A DNA stretch of 64,000 bases from Mycobacterium xenopi (GCF_009936235.1 NZ_AP022314.1:1984001-2048000), one strand, 5' to 3'; counted from the stretch's first letter, positions 1-7,180 are shown. Notes: generated by a model from the letters alone, not told the origin. Program-made: numbers and translations.

Positions 1-1
1 C

Positions 2-1435
2 CACCGCTTCGGGTGTGGGTTCGCGCCCGCGGGGTGGGACTCGCTGACAAAGCACTTGCTGCGCAAGGGCTTTGACTTCAAGGAGCTGGAAGCCGCGGGA
101 CTGTCGCGGCAAGGGCGTCGCGGCCCCATCGACCGGTTCCACCGGCGATTGCTGTGGCCGATCCGCAGCACGGCGGGCGAGGTGATCGGGTTTGGCGCCC
201 GCAGGTTGTTCGACGACGACCCGATGGAAGCCAAATACGTCAACACCCCGGAGACTTTGCTGTACAAAAAGTCGTCGGCGTTGTTCGGGATCGACCTGGC
301 CAAGCGCGATATCGCCAAGTGCCATCAGGCTGTCGTGGTCGAGGGCTACACCGATGTGATGGCGATGCATCTGGCCGGAGTCACCACCGCGGTCGCGTCA
401 TGCGGCACCGCGTTCGGTGACGAGCACATGGCGATGCTTCGCCGATTGATGATGGACGACAACTTCTTTCGAGGCGAACTTATCTACGTGTTCGACGGCG
501 ACGAGGCGGGCCGGGCGGCGGCGCTGAAGGCGTTTGCGGGCGAGCAACACCTGGCGGGCCAGTCGTTTATCGCGGTGGCCGGCGACGGCATGGACCCCTG
601 CGACCTTCGGTTGGCGCACGGTGACGGCGCGCTGCGAGATTTGGTGGCGCGGCGAACCCCGTTGTTCGAGTTCGCGATTCGCTCAGCACTGGCCGAATTC
701 GACCTGGACAGTGCTGAGGGCCGCGTGGGTGCGTTGCGCCGTTGTGTGCCGATGGTCGCCCAGATCAAGGACCCCACACTGCGCGACGAGTACGCGCGCC
801 AACTCGCCGGCTGGGTCGGTTGGGACGACGTCGCCCAGGTCGTCGGCCGGGTGCGTGATGAGGCGAAGCAGCGCCGCCGACCGCGCCGTCCGGCTTCGGC
901 GCCGACCGAGACCGGCGTGGCTGAGCAGGCCGCCCTTCGTCCCGATCCGCGGGATCCGACGTTGTGGCCGCAGCGTGAGGCGCTCAAGTCGGCGCTGCAA
1001 TATCCGGCGCTGGCCGGCCCGGTGTTCGATGCGCTGCCGGTGGAGAGCTTCACCCACGCCGGCTACGCGGCCGTCCGCGCGGCCATCGACGCCGCAGGCG
1101 GCACCGGCTGCGGCGTCACGGGTGCCGAGTGGATCGATGCGGTTCGCCGGCACGCCACATCGGCCGTGGTGGCCGGGCTGGTCAGCGAACTGGGCGTGGA
1201 GGCGATCCGTGTCGACGACGACGACAAGCTGCCGCGCTATATCGGCGGGGTGCTCGCCCGCTTGCAGGAGGTGTGGATCGGTCGGCAAATCGCCGAAGTC
1301 AAGTCGAAACTGCAGCGCATGTCGCCGGTCGAGCAAGGCGACGAATACCACGCCCTGTTCGGAGACCTGGTGGCGATGGAGGCCTACCGGCGCAGCCTGC
1401 TCGAGCAGGCCAGTGGCGACGACTTGAGCGCTTAG
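2..1435 (+). CDS. dnaG: DNA primase DnaG, 5' end outside window
   Basis: Synthesises RNA primers for replication together with the replicative helicase. The frame is open from base 2, so about 478 C-terminal residues are present and the N-terminal zinc-binding domain lies upstream. The TOPRIM core is visible: VVVEGYTDVMAMH supplies the catalytic glutamate and YVFDGDEAGR the metal-binding DxD. The C-terminal part is the usual actinobacterial DnaB-interacting helical region. The stop overlaps the end of the convergent small gene. The family call is certain; only the start is missing. Confidence 0.97.
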   Translation, partial: HRFGCGFAPAGWDSLTKHLLRKGFDFKELEAAGLSRQGRRGPIDRFHRRLLWPIRSTAGEVIGFGARRLFDDDPMEAKYVNTPETLLYKKSSALFGIDLAKRDIAKCHQAVVVEGYTDVMAMHLAGVTTAVASCGTAFGDEHMAMLRRLMMDDNFFRGELIYVFDGDEAGRAAALKAFAGEQHLAGQSFIAVAGDGMDPCDLRLAHGDGALRDLVARRTPLFEFAIRSALAEFDLDSAEGRVGALRRCVPMVAQIKDPTLRDEYARQLAGWVGWDDVAQVVGRVRDEAKQRRRPRRPASAPTETGVAEQAALRPDPRDPTLWPQREALKSALQYPALAGPVFDALPVESFTHAGYAAVRAAIDAAGGTGCGVTGAEWIDAVRRHATSAVVAGLVSELGVEAIRVDDDDKLPRYIGGVLARLQEVWIGRQIAEVKSKLQRMSPVEQGDEYHALFGDLVAMEAYRRSLLEQASGDDLSA

Positions 1436-1680
1436 GTCGCGCTACCGCGCTGCTGCGGCTCGACGACGCTGGTGGTGTCGTCTATCTCGGTCAGCGTCAC
1501 CATCCCGGCGTCGGGGGAGACCCGGTTGGCGATCTTGCGCCGCCCCGCTTCGATCATCGACTTGACCGCGGGGCTGCCGGTGATGGCGCGGTAGGTGCCG
1601 ACGATCTGCTCGTAGCGGCGCCGACCGGCCTTTGCGCCCAGCACGTAGCCCAGTCCCAGCACGACGGCATACCGGATCAA
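1432..1680 (-). CDS. Conserved mycobacterial small protein (Rv2342-like)
   Basis: About 82 residues, convergent with dnaG and overlapping its stop by 4 bp. It has a short hydrophobic N-terminus (IRYAVVLGLGYVLGAKAG) followed by a basic RRRYEQIVGTYRAI segment, a pattern shared by mycobacterial proteins encoded next to dnaG. I chose the TTG at 1680 because GGGAGGA lies just upstream; an ATG at 1716 would add 12 residues. Probably membrane-associated. Function unknown. Confidence 0.75.
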   Translation of the reverse strand: MIRYAVVLGLGYVLGAKAGRRRYEQIVGTYRAITGSPAVKSMIEAGRRKIANRVSPDAGMVTLTEIDDTTSVVEPQQRGSAT

Positions 1681-1807
1681 AGCGGTCCTCCCGACGACGG
1701 TGCGATTGCATTCCATCCTGCCCTATCGGGGCGGGCCCGATCCGTCTGGTTGGGCGACAGTGGCTCAGTAAGTTAGAGTCATCCCCCGATCCGCGCGGAT
1801 CGGGCAG

Positions 1808-1880
1808 TCCCCTGTAGCTCAACTGGCAGAGCGTTCGGCTGTTAACCGAAGGGTTGAAGGTTCGAGTCCTTCCGGGGAGC
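1808..1880 (+). tRNA. tRNA-Asn (GTT)
   Basis: Cloverleaf with D stem GCTC/GAGC, anticodon arm TTCGG-CTGTTAA-CCGAA (anticodon GTT) and T arm GAAGG-TTCGAGT-CCTTC. The 3' half is the prophage integration core, so the gene is rebuilt by phage DNA. As read, the 3' acceptor strand has four Gs; a fifth would give a perfect 7-bp stem and the G discriminator expected for tRNA-Asn. The same four Gs occur at attR. Confidence 0.93.
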
Positions 1881-2168
1881 GACCGGCTGGGGTCCGCTAG
1901 GGTCGTCAACGTCAACCTCCGGTATTAGATCGGCGACCGGCACGCCTAGCCATCGGGCTACCACGGCAATTTCCACAGCAGTCCAGTTGGTCTTGCCGCG
2001 CAAGCGATTCGAGATTGAGCCTTGGTCCACGCCGAGGATTGCGCCGAGCTGCTTTTGGGTGCGCCGACTACGCCACATCAGCGCATGAACGCGCTCTCCA
2101 ATGAGCTCGTTGCACTGTCTCATATGGTCGGCGGCCTGATTTGTTGCACCTGTCATAGTCGCCACCAT
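1842..2168 (-). CDS. rep: Phage immunity repressor (XRE-type HTH), prophage form
   Basis: 108-residue helix-turn-helix protein. The HTH spans about residues 22-82 (TQKQLGAILGVDQGSISNRL is the recognition region). A second ATG at 2156 would be leaderless behind a plausible promoter and give 104 residues. Its last 12 codons lie in the att core: in the lysogen it reads ...KDSNLQPFG and stops in the tRNA anticodon loop. In the circular phage the frame would continue to ...QPFDYQVPQRDSAA, encoded at attR. It lies opposite a small HTH gene and, across attP, just upstream of the integrase, the order of integration-dependent immunity phages. Repressor role is inferred from family and position. Confidence 0.82.
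   Translation of the reverse strand: MVATMTGATNQAADHMRQCNELIGERVHALMWRSRRTQKQLGAILGVDQGSISNRLRGKTNWTAVEIAVVARWLGVPVADLIPEVDVDDPSGPQPVAPRKDSNLQPFG
1847..1880 (+). other. attL core (34 bp)
   Basis: Starts at CGAAGGGTTGAAGG in the anticodon arm and ends with the last tRNA base. Identical to 48953-48986; the flanking bases diverge immediately on both sides. It doubles as the 3' end of tRNA-Asn on the plus strand and the 3' end of the repressor frame on the minus strand. Confidence 0.93.
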
Positions 2169-2193
2169 ACGCCATAAGCGACGTTAGCGACAA
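2164..2193 (-). promoter_or_regulatory. Putative leftward repressor promoter
   Basis: On the minus strand TTGTCG (2193-2188) is followed after 18 bases by TATGGT (2169-2164), placing transcription start close to the ATG at 2156 and suggesting leaderless translation. GCGAC occurs twice in direct repeat (2178-2182, 2187-2191) with an inverted GTCGC at 2158-2162; these are operator candidates. Confidence 0.4.
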
Positions 2194-2207
2194 TTGGTGT
2201 GTCGTGA

Positions 2208-2237
2208 TTGACATCTTATGGCAATCGGCCATACCTT
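2208..2237 (+). promoter_or_regulatory. Putative rightward early promoter
   Basis: A perfect -35 TTGACA (2208-2213) is followed after 17-18 bases by a weak -10 around TACCTT (2232-2237). Predicted transcription start is within a few bases of the ATG at 2245, so the first early gene is probably translated without a leader. It is divergent from the repressor promoter. Confidence 0.5.
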
Positions 2238-2259
2238 TTAGCGCATGGCCGATTGCCAT
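2218..2259. repeat. Perfect 15-bp inverted repeat over the early promoter and start codon
   Basis: ATGGCAATCGGCCAT (2218-2232) and its exact reverse complement (2245-2259) are separated by 12 bases. The left arm overlaps the -35/-10 spacer; the right arm is the first five codons of the HTH gene. It could be an operator for the repressor or HTH protein, or an mRNA hairpin. Confidence 0.85.
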
Positions 2260-2457
2260 ATTCATGATGACAAAGCAACGAATCCCACCCTCACAGTGGC
2301 GCAAGTCGCAGCGCAGTTGAACACCAGCTCACGAACTGTTCAGCGTTGGATCAAAGCCGGCAAACTGCGTGCGATTCGGCTCCCTGGTGGCCGTAGCTAC
2401 CGCATTTACCAGCGGGATATCGACGCAGCCCTCGAGATAGTCGGGATCAGCGCATGA
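2245..2457 (+). CDS. Small HTH protein (excisionase/Cro-like)
   Basis: 70 residues with an excisionase-type (HTH_17/MerR-like) domain over residues 16-66: LTVAQVAAQLNTSSRTVQRW, then RLPGGRSYRIYQRDIDAAL. First rightward gene, divergent from the repressor and overlapping the next gene by 4 bp. Position fits a Cro-like or Xis protein; the sequence cannot separate these. The start ATG is the first base triplet of an inverted-repeat arm. Confidence 0.8.
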   Translation: MADCHIHDDKATNPTLTVAQVAAQLNTSSRTVQRWIKAGKLRAIRLPGGRSYRIYQRDIDAALEIVGISA

Positions 2458-3221
2458 GCGCGGTGGAGCTTTTCGCGTACGCCGACCACCAGGTCCGCGT
2501 CGTGCTCGTCGACGGCGAGCCGTGGTTCGTCCTCGCCGACCTCGCGCGTGTCCTAGAGATTGTCGATGTCAGCCGCCTTGCGTCGCGGCTTGACGATGAG
2601 GTGCGCCAGACGCACCCCATCTCCGACAGTCTCGGCCGGACGCAGCAGACGACCGTCGTCAATGAGCCGGGCATGTACGAGGTCGTGATCCGCTCCGACA
2701 AGCCCGAGGCGGTCGCGTTCCGGCGGTGGATCACCAGCGAGGTGCTACCCGCTATCCGCCGCACCGGCTCCTACTCGACATCACCTGCACCTGCACTCGA
2801 AGGCCCCGAGCTGCTGGCCCATGCGGTGATCGAGGCGCAGAAGATGCTCGCCGCGGCCGACAAGCGCATAGCCGAACTCGAGCCCAAGGCCGAGGTTGCT
2901 GACAAGCTGCTCGACGCCGAAGGCGACTTATCGGTGCGTGACGCCGCCCAGTCGTTGACGCGGGCCGGCATCAAGCTCGGGGAGCGGCGCCTGTTCGCCG
3001 AGCTGGACCGCCGCGGCTGGATCAGACGCGCTGTCGGCGACGGCCGCTACCGCGTCATGCAATCCGCCATCGACGCCGGATATATGTCTGTGCTCCCGCA
3101 GTCGCACTACCACCCGAAAACCGGCGTGCTCGTGCTCGACCCTCCGCAACCCCGAGTGACGCCGAAGGGGTTGCAGCGGCTGCTGTCTGACTACACCAGC
3201 CGAGTCGGGGTGGTCCAGTGA
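2454..3221 (+). CDS. Phage antirepressor (BRO-N and KilAC domains)
   Basis: 255 residues. An N-terminal BRO domain (residues 1-105: DGEPWFVLADLARVLEI ... FRRWITSEVLPAIRRTGSY) is joined by a helical linker to a C-terminal KilAC-type DNA-binding domain (about 145-250: AAQSLTRAGIKLGERRLFAE ... GLQRLLSDY). Such two-domain proteins counter the repressor or modulate early transcription. ATGA overlap with the preceding HTH gene indicates coupled translation. Confidence 0.88.
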   Translation: MSAVELFAYADHQVRVVLVDGEPWFVLADLARVLEIVDVSRLASRLDDEVRQTHPISDSLGRTQQTTVVNEPGMYEVVIRSDKPEAVAFRRWITSEVLPAIRRTGSYSTSPAPALEGPELLAHAVIEAQKMLAAADKRIAELEPKAEVADKLLDAEGDLSVRDAAQSLTRAGIKLGERRLFAELDRRGWIRRAVGDGRYRVMQSAIDAGYMSVLPQSHYHPKTGVLVLDPPQPRVTPKGLQRLLSDYTSRVGVVQ

Positions 3222-3307
3222 TCGCCGATCTGCTAACTGCCGCGCTGGCGGCGGTGAGCGCGGTGGCTTGCCTTGTTGGTTTCGAGTGGCTGCGCAGGTC
3301 GGCATGA
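3218..3307 (+). CDS. 29-residue putative membrane peptide
   Basis: GTG start overlapping the antirepressor stop and ATGA overlap with the next gene. Nearly the whole peptide is one hydrophobic segment (LLTAALAAVSAVACLVGF) ending WLRRSA, so a single-pass membrane peptide is likely. The coupling at both ends is the main support. Function unknown. Confidence 0.5.
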   Translation: MIADLLTAALAAVSAVACLVGFEWLRRSA

Positions 3308-3468
3308 AACCGGCGGTGGATGTTGATTCGCTGGCGCTCAACGCGGCTGAGTGCCGAATCCTGGCCGCAGTGTTCGGGTTTGCCGACACCGCCGAGTTTC
3401 AGGTGTTCGCGCGCAAACAGCAGCGCAAACACGCGTCAAAGCAACTGAGGGGGCAGGTGGCGCGGTGA
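3304..3468 (+). CDS. Hypothetical phage protein, 54 aa
   Basis: Starts at the ATG that overlaps the upstream stop and ends overlapping the next GTG. Charged, basic C-terminus (ARKQQRKHASKQLRGQ), no recognised domain. Part of a tightly coupled early operon. Confidence 0.55.
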   Translation: MKPAVDVDSLALNAAECRILAAVFGFADTAEFQVFARKQQRKHASKQLRGQVAR

Positions 3469-3602
3469 ATGTCCTCGACTCGCTGATCTCGCAGTGGCGG
3501 CGATGCGGTGGTGACAAATGCCGGCTGGCGCGGCACGGCAAGTGCAAACGCTGCAAACGGGGAGCGCGGATCACAGCCGAACGCGCAAAGGAGGCGGCGT
3601 GA
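3465..3602 (+). CDS. Small cysteine-rich basic protein, 45 aa
   Basis: GTG start overlapping the upstream stop. Four cysteines in the basic segment CGGDKCRLARHGKCKRCKRG could bind zinc. Stop overlaps the next gene. Function unknown; possibly nucleic-acid binding. Confidence 0.5.
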   Translation: MNVLDSLISQWRRCGGDKCRLARHGKCKRCKRGARITAERAKEAA

Positions 3603-3940
3603 GGTTCAACGACTGGTTGCGGTTGCCGTGCGACTTGCTCACCGAATACGGCTGCTACCCGATCCGTTTCGCCCAGGCTGTTGCCGAGGGTGTCGCGCTC
3701 GGGTTGCGGCGCGCGTCTTCCCCTGCCGCGGCTGACGTGTCCCTCGCCGCGGCGGGGGACCACCAACCACGGCAACCGTCGTCACCGCCGCGCTTCGGCA
3801 ATCCGAAGGTGTTGCGTGCCGCGGCGATCCAGCTGGACGAATGGTCGCGGCACCCCGACTGTGAAGCGCCGTATTACTGCCGGGCGCTCTCCGACCATCT
3901 TCGTGCCGCGAGCCGAAACGCAACCGACCCGCACTACTGA
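3599..3940 (+). CDS. Hypothetical phage protein, 113 aa
   Basis: GTG start overlapping the upstream stop. N-terminus FNDWLRLPCDLLTEYGCYPI, a Pro/Ala-rich middle, and a C-terminal segment with paired cysteines (HPDCEAPYYCRAL). No family recognised. Overlap at the 5' end supports the start. Confidence 0.55.
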   Translation: MRFNDWLRLPCDLLTEYGCYPIRFAQAVAEGVALGLRRASSPAAADVSLAAAGDHQPRQPSSPPRFGNPKVLRAAAIQLDEWSRHPDCEAPYYCRALSDHLRAASRNATDPHY

Positions 3941-3992
3941 GCGCGGGCCGGCCGGTCACAGAGAAGAAAGGAATGAAAGGAGGTCGCTAGGA

Positions 3993-4217
3993 ATGGTAGC
4001 ACGCAAGTTCACGAAACTGGTCGAGCACGCGAAAAAGTGGGCTGGTTTGCCGGTGATGCCGCAACCAGCGGGTGTCGCGTACCCGGCGCACGATGGTGAC
4101 ATCGCGCTGCTTGAGGAGATGGCCGACCGCGTGTTCTACGCGCTGAACGATCTGCCGCGAGGCGATCGGCTGGCCGCAGTGGTGACGTTGATCTGCCGGG
4201 GGGAGGCGCTGGCGTGA
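3993..4217 (+). CDS. Hypothetical phage protein, 74 aa
   Basis: Preceded by a strong ribosome site (AAAGGAGGTCG). Basic N-terminus (ARKFTKLVEHAKKWAG) then an acidic-to-helical C-terminal half (IALLEEMADRVFYALNDLPR). No domain recognised. Stop overlaps the next GTG. Confidence 0.6.
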   Translation: MVARKFTKLVEHAKKWAGLPVMPQPAGVAYPAHDGDIALLEEMADRVFYALNDLPRGDRLAAVVTLICRGEALA

Positions 4218-4454
4218 GAGACCTGACCGCGCGCACAAGCTCGATTCTCGGCTTCGACTGTCTCCACCAGCTCTCAGCTCACCGTCGCCGAAGCCTCGAA
4301 ACTCATTGACACGCTGGATCAATGGTGGACCGGTGAATGCTACGACGACGCCGGAAACAAGATCAGCACGGACGACAAGATCCGCGAAATCCTCAACGCC
4401 GCCACGCTCGCAGAAGTCGAAAACGATACCGCCGCAACACAGGAAGGAAACTGA
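4214..4454 (+). pseudogene. Small hypothetical protein, frameshifted
   Basis: The GTG frame (RDLTARTSSIL) reaches a stop near 4310, but the frame one base on is open to 4454 (TVSTSSQLTVAEASKLIDTL ... EGN) and has no ordinary start of its own. Removing one G from the GG at 4249-4250 joins them into about 79 residues. Acidic, helical, function unknown. Either a sequencing insertion or a real lesion. Confidence 0.45.
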
Positions 4455-4457
4455 CCG

Positions 4458-5087
4458 ATGATCGACCTCGACCGCATCACGCATCCGCTGCGCCTTGCGA
4501 AAGGCTCGCACCAACCCGGCAGCGGCAAAGGCTGCGCCATGAACGTCATCAGCTACATCAACGGCGACACCCAGATCACCGACTACCCGCAGTGCTCGGC
4601 GCGCCCGCTGGCCGCGCTGGTCCAGATGTGCAACGACGAACTAGCCGACGACGACGGGATGCTGTCACCTGAGAACAGTGTGCTCGTGCTGGATTTGGGT
4701 TGGCAGACAGTCGGAACCGCGGATATGCCTGACGCCGGTTATGCGTTGTGGATCGCGGAGGTTCTCGACAACCCGGAATGGGGAGTCGTGCGCTTCGCGA
4801 AAGGCGATGGCGTCGCTGCTGTGAAGCGGATCGCCGAGTTGCACCGGGATTCGGCGGCCAGTGTGATTCCGTTCGCATGGGAGGCCGTGAGCGCGGCCGA
4901 GAGCGCGGCCTGGAGCGCGGCCAGGAGCGCGGCCTGGAGCGCGGCCGAGAGCGCGGCCGAGAGCGCGGCCATCGTCGACTTCGCCGGCCACGCCATCGCC
5001 TACTGGCGGCAAATCCAGGGACTCGACCAACCCGCTGAACTCAACCCCGACGCAATCAATTCCGCACTCGACAAGATCGGAGTCTGA
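4458..5087 (+). CDS. Phage protein with (S-A-A-X) tandem repeat, 209 aa
   Basis: A globular acidic N-terminal part (PLAALVQMCNDELADD ... WIAEVLDNPEWGVVRFAKG) is followed at about residues 144-171 by seven four-residue repeats SAAE/SAAW/SAAR encoded by a 12-bp DNA repeat, then a short tail. The repeats should form an alanine-rich helix or coiled-coil. Start ATG follows the previous stop by 3 bp. Function unknown. Confidence 0.7.
   Translation: MIDLDRITHPLRLAKGSHQPGSGKGCAMNVISYINGDTQITDYPQCSARPLAALVQMCNDELADDDGMLSPENSVLVLDLGWQTVGTADMPDAGYALWIAEVLDNPEWGVVRFAKGDGVAAVKRIAELHRDSAASVIPFAWEAVSAAESAAWSAARSAAWSAAESAAESAAIVDFAGHAIAYWRQIQGLDQPAELNPDAINSALDKIGV
4889..4972 (+). repeat. 12-bp tandem repeat, 7 copies
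   Basis: Consensus GAGCGCGGCC followed by a variable dinucleotide (GA, TG, AG, TG, GA, GA, AT), so the fourth residue of each SAAX unit alternates E, W, R. Units are in frame, so copy-number change would lengthen or shorten the protein without a frameshift. Confidence 0.95.
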
Positions 5088-5134
5088 ACCATGACAGGTT
5101 CGAGGCTGCGCCAGTACATCTTGGAGGCCGGTGC

Positions 5135-5563
5135 ATGATCCGGAACACCGTCATGCCACTCGCATGGCTGATGCTGGCCAGCGTGATCATCGGTGCCGCA
5201 ATCGCTTTCGCCAGTCCCGCGCACGCCGACCCGGTATCGAACTATGCGGAAATCTCCGCTGGCCCGATCTGCTCCACGTTGGACAGCTACCCGTCGTTGG
5301 CGGGTTTGTCCGGTGTGTTCAGGGCCGTTGAGGAGGATTCCGGTTTCGGCCCGTACGATGCGGGCCGGATCGTGGCGATGGCGGTAATCGATCACTGCCC
5401 AAGGCATCTCGCGTTGTTGCGCCGGTATGTCGCCGTCTACGCGCCGCAGTCGCGGCTGGTCGCCAGCCAACGTGAGGCGGTGTCCGCCAACGAAGAAACC
5501 GCAGCCATGCCTGCGGCGAACGTACCCGCACACCATCCCAAGAGACAGGACGCCCCGAAGTGA
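5135..5563 (+). CDS. Secreted DUF732-like protein
   Basis: 142 residues with a signal peptide (LAWLMLASVIIGAAIAFASP, cleavage after AHA near residue 31). The mature part has two cysteines and a helical segment typical of mycobacterial DUF732-type exported proteins. An upstream 15-codon frame (5091-5138) overlaps its ATG by 4 bp and may be a translational coupler. An exported protein in the early operon is a candidate lysogenic-conversion or envelope factor. Confidence 0.65.
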   Translation: MIRNTVMPLAWLMLASVIIGAAIAFASPAHADPVSNYAEISAGPICSTLDSYPSLAGLSGVFRAVEEDSGFGPYDAGRIVAMAVIDHCPRHLALLRRYVAVYAPQSRLVASQREAVSANEETAAMPAANVPAHHPKRQDAPK

Positions 5564-5865
5564 CCTACCGTGACTTGTTAGCCGATGTCATCGCACCCGA
5601 ATACACGCTGCCCGACGGCTACGACTCGTGGGGATTGAAATCGGTTCACCCGGATTTGCGGACCCGCAACGGTTTCCGCTGGCCGTTCCCCGGAAATGAA
5701 ACGCCGCGAGTCGAACTGGACGATCACGACGGCCCGTGCCCGTCACGACCGGGTGACGGCGTGTGTGTGGCGAAAACCTGGGCGGGCATGGCATCCGGTG
5801 GTATCCCTGCCCGCACGTGGCATAGACATATGACCACGAACGTCGTTGAGGCGGTGACATTGTGA
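5560..5865 (+). CDS. Hypothetical phage protein, 101 aa
   Basis: GTG start overlapping the upstream stop. Conserved-looking core DDHDGPCPSRPGDGVCVAKT then WAGMASGGIPA, with a GPCPS...GDGVCVAKTW pattern I associate with small proteins of many mycobacteriophages. Stop overlaps the WhiB gene. No function known. Confidence 0.65.
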   Translation: MTYRDLLADVIAPEYTLPDGYDSWGLKSVHPDLRTRNGFRWPFPGNETPRVELDDHDGPCPSRPGDGVCVAKTWAGMASGGIPARTWHRHMTTNVVEAVTL

Positions 5866-6185
5866 GCGCTCTCCGAAACCGGCCAGAGGCCAGCCACCGG
5901 CCGCCACGCCTCCAAACCAACGAGCAATGGCAGGAGCTCGCCCTGTGCGCACAAGTCGACGCAGAAACGTTCTTCCCCGACAAAGCAAACGCGGCACGTG
6001 CACGGGAGGCGAAAAAAGTGTGCTCCGCGTGCGAAGTGAGGGTCCAATGCCTCGAATACGCGCTAGCCAACCACGAGCGGTACGGGATTTGGGGCGGCCT
6101 ATCCGAGCGGGAACGTCGTCGATTGCGCCACAAGGGCGCACCGAAATCTATTGACCATCAAGCGTTTCGGAGCAGAGCGTTGTGA
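5862..6185 (+). CDS. WhiB-family iron-sulfur transcription factor
   Basis: 107 residues. Four WhiB cysteines are present: C29 (ALCAQVDAETFFPD), then CSACEVRVQC, and the GIWGGLSERERRRL turn that contacts sigma factor and DNA. The C-terminal tail is basic. Phage WhiBs can interfere with host WhiB regulation (known for phage TM4 WhiBTM4). Coupled by overlap to both neighbours. Confidence 0.92.
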   Translation: MSALRNRPEASHRPPRLQTNEQWQELALCAQVDAETFFPDKANAARAREAKKVCSACEVRVQCLEYALANHERYGIWGGLSERERRRLRHKGAPKSIDHQAFRSRAL

Positions 6186-7180
6186 TGTTCGCGGCTGGTG
6201 ACAAGGTTTCGTGGTGGCACACGCCAGCGTGCAAGCGGCACGGCGTGGTGGTTGAGCCGTCTGAGCGGCTTGTGGGCGTGCGGCCGGCCGGGGAACGCGA
6301 ACTGCTGTATGTGGACGCATGCCAACTGTATAGCGAAAACAGTCCGATCCCGCTTGAGGACGGGGTTTATGCGGGCATCCCCACCAGTGACTATCAGAGT
6401 GATCGTGACAGCCTGTCCGCGTCCGGGGCGCGGCTGCTGCTGTCCGCGCCCGCGAAATACGCGTGGCAGCTTGATCACCCACGCGAGCCGGCGACCCACT
6501 TTGACATCGGGACTCTTGTGCACACGCTGGTGCTCGGCTGCGGGGACGAGATAGAGGTTGTTGACGCCGAGGATTGGCGTAGCAAGCATGCTCGGGAATG
6601 CCGCGACAAGGCCCGGGAAACAGGTCGCGTCCCCATCCTGCGCGCCGACTATGACGCTGCGGTCGACATGCGTGACGCTGTCAAAATCCATCACCGGCTC
6701 GCAGCCGAGCTGTTCGATGCTGGCGAGCCGGAAATGTCGATGTGGGTGCGCGACCCGGCGACGGGTGTGCGGCTGCGCGCCCGACCGGATTGGATGACCC
6801 AACGCGACGGCAGGTTGTGGCTTGTGGACCTGAAAACCTGTCAATCCGCTGACCCGCGCGAATTCGGCCGCACCGCAAACCATCTCGGCTACCACGTGCA
6901 AATGGCGTGGTATGTCACGGTGGCGCGCCTGCTTGAGCTCGACCCGAACCCGGTGTTCCTGTTCGTGCTGGTCGAGAAAACACCACCGCATCTTGTGTCC
7001 GTTGTAGAGCTTGACGCTGACGCCTACCAGCTCGGCTACCGGCGCATGCGGGAGGCCATCGACGTATTCCGGGCCTGCCGGGACTGGGATGAATGGCCCG
7101 GTTACGCAGCTGACAGTGAAATCGTTCCGGTTGCGTTGCCGCAGTGGGTATTTCGTCATCAGGGAAAGGAGTCGCAGTGA
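6185..7180 (+). CDS. RecE-like PD-(D/E)XK exonuclease
   Basis: About 331 residues. N-terminal LLLSAPAKYAWQLDH and DIGTLVHTLVLG, then RLRARPDWMTQRDGRLWLVD with LKT give the PD-(D/E)XK nuclease core (D, D, K), followed by NHLGYHVQMAWY (Q motif). This is the RecE/YqaJ-type 5'-3' exonuclease of phage recombination, and the next gene is a RecT-like annealing protein, supporting the pairing. ATG chosen; GTG 3 bp upstream also possible. Confidence 0.85.
   Translation: MFAAGDKVSWWHTPACKRHGVVVEPSERLVGVRPAGERELLYVDACQLYSENSPIPLEDGVYAGIPTSDYQSDRDSLSASGARLLLSAPAKYAWQLDHPREPATHFDIGTLVHTLVLGCGDEIEVVDAEDWRSKHARECRDKARETGRVPILRADYDAAVDMRDAVKIHHRLAAELFDAGEPEMSMWVRDPATGVRLRARPDWMTQRDGRLWLVDLKTCQSADPREFGRTANHLGYHVQMAWYVTVARLLELDPNPVFLFVLVEKTPPHLVSVVELDADAYQLGYRRMREAIDVFRACRDWDEWPGYAADSEIVPVALPQWVFRHQGKESQ

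Noticed and set aside
1442..1915. 157-residue minus-strand reading frame over tRNA-Asn and the Rv2342-like gene
   Set aside because: Its middle is tRNA antisense (PGRTRTFNPSVNSRTLCQLS-type peptide), a common annotation artefact.
4889..4972. CRISPR-like repeat array
   Set aside because: Units are 12 bp, contiguous, in frame and without spacers; it is a coding tandem repeat.
5091..5138. 15-codon gene before the secreted protein
   Set aside because: Overlap with the next ATG suggests coupling, but 15 codons without any homology is too little to call a gene.
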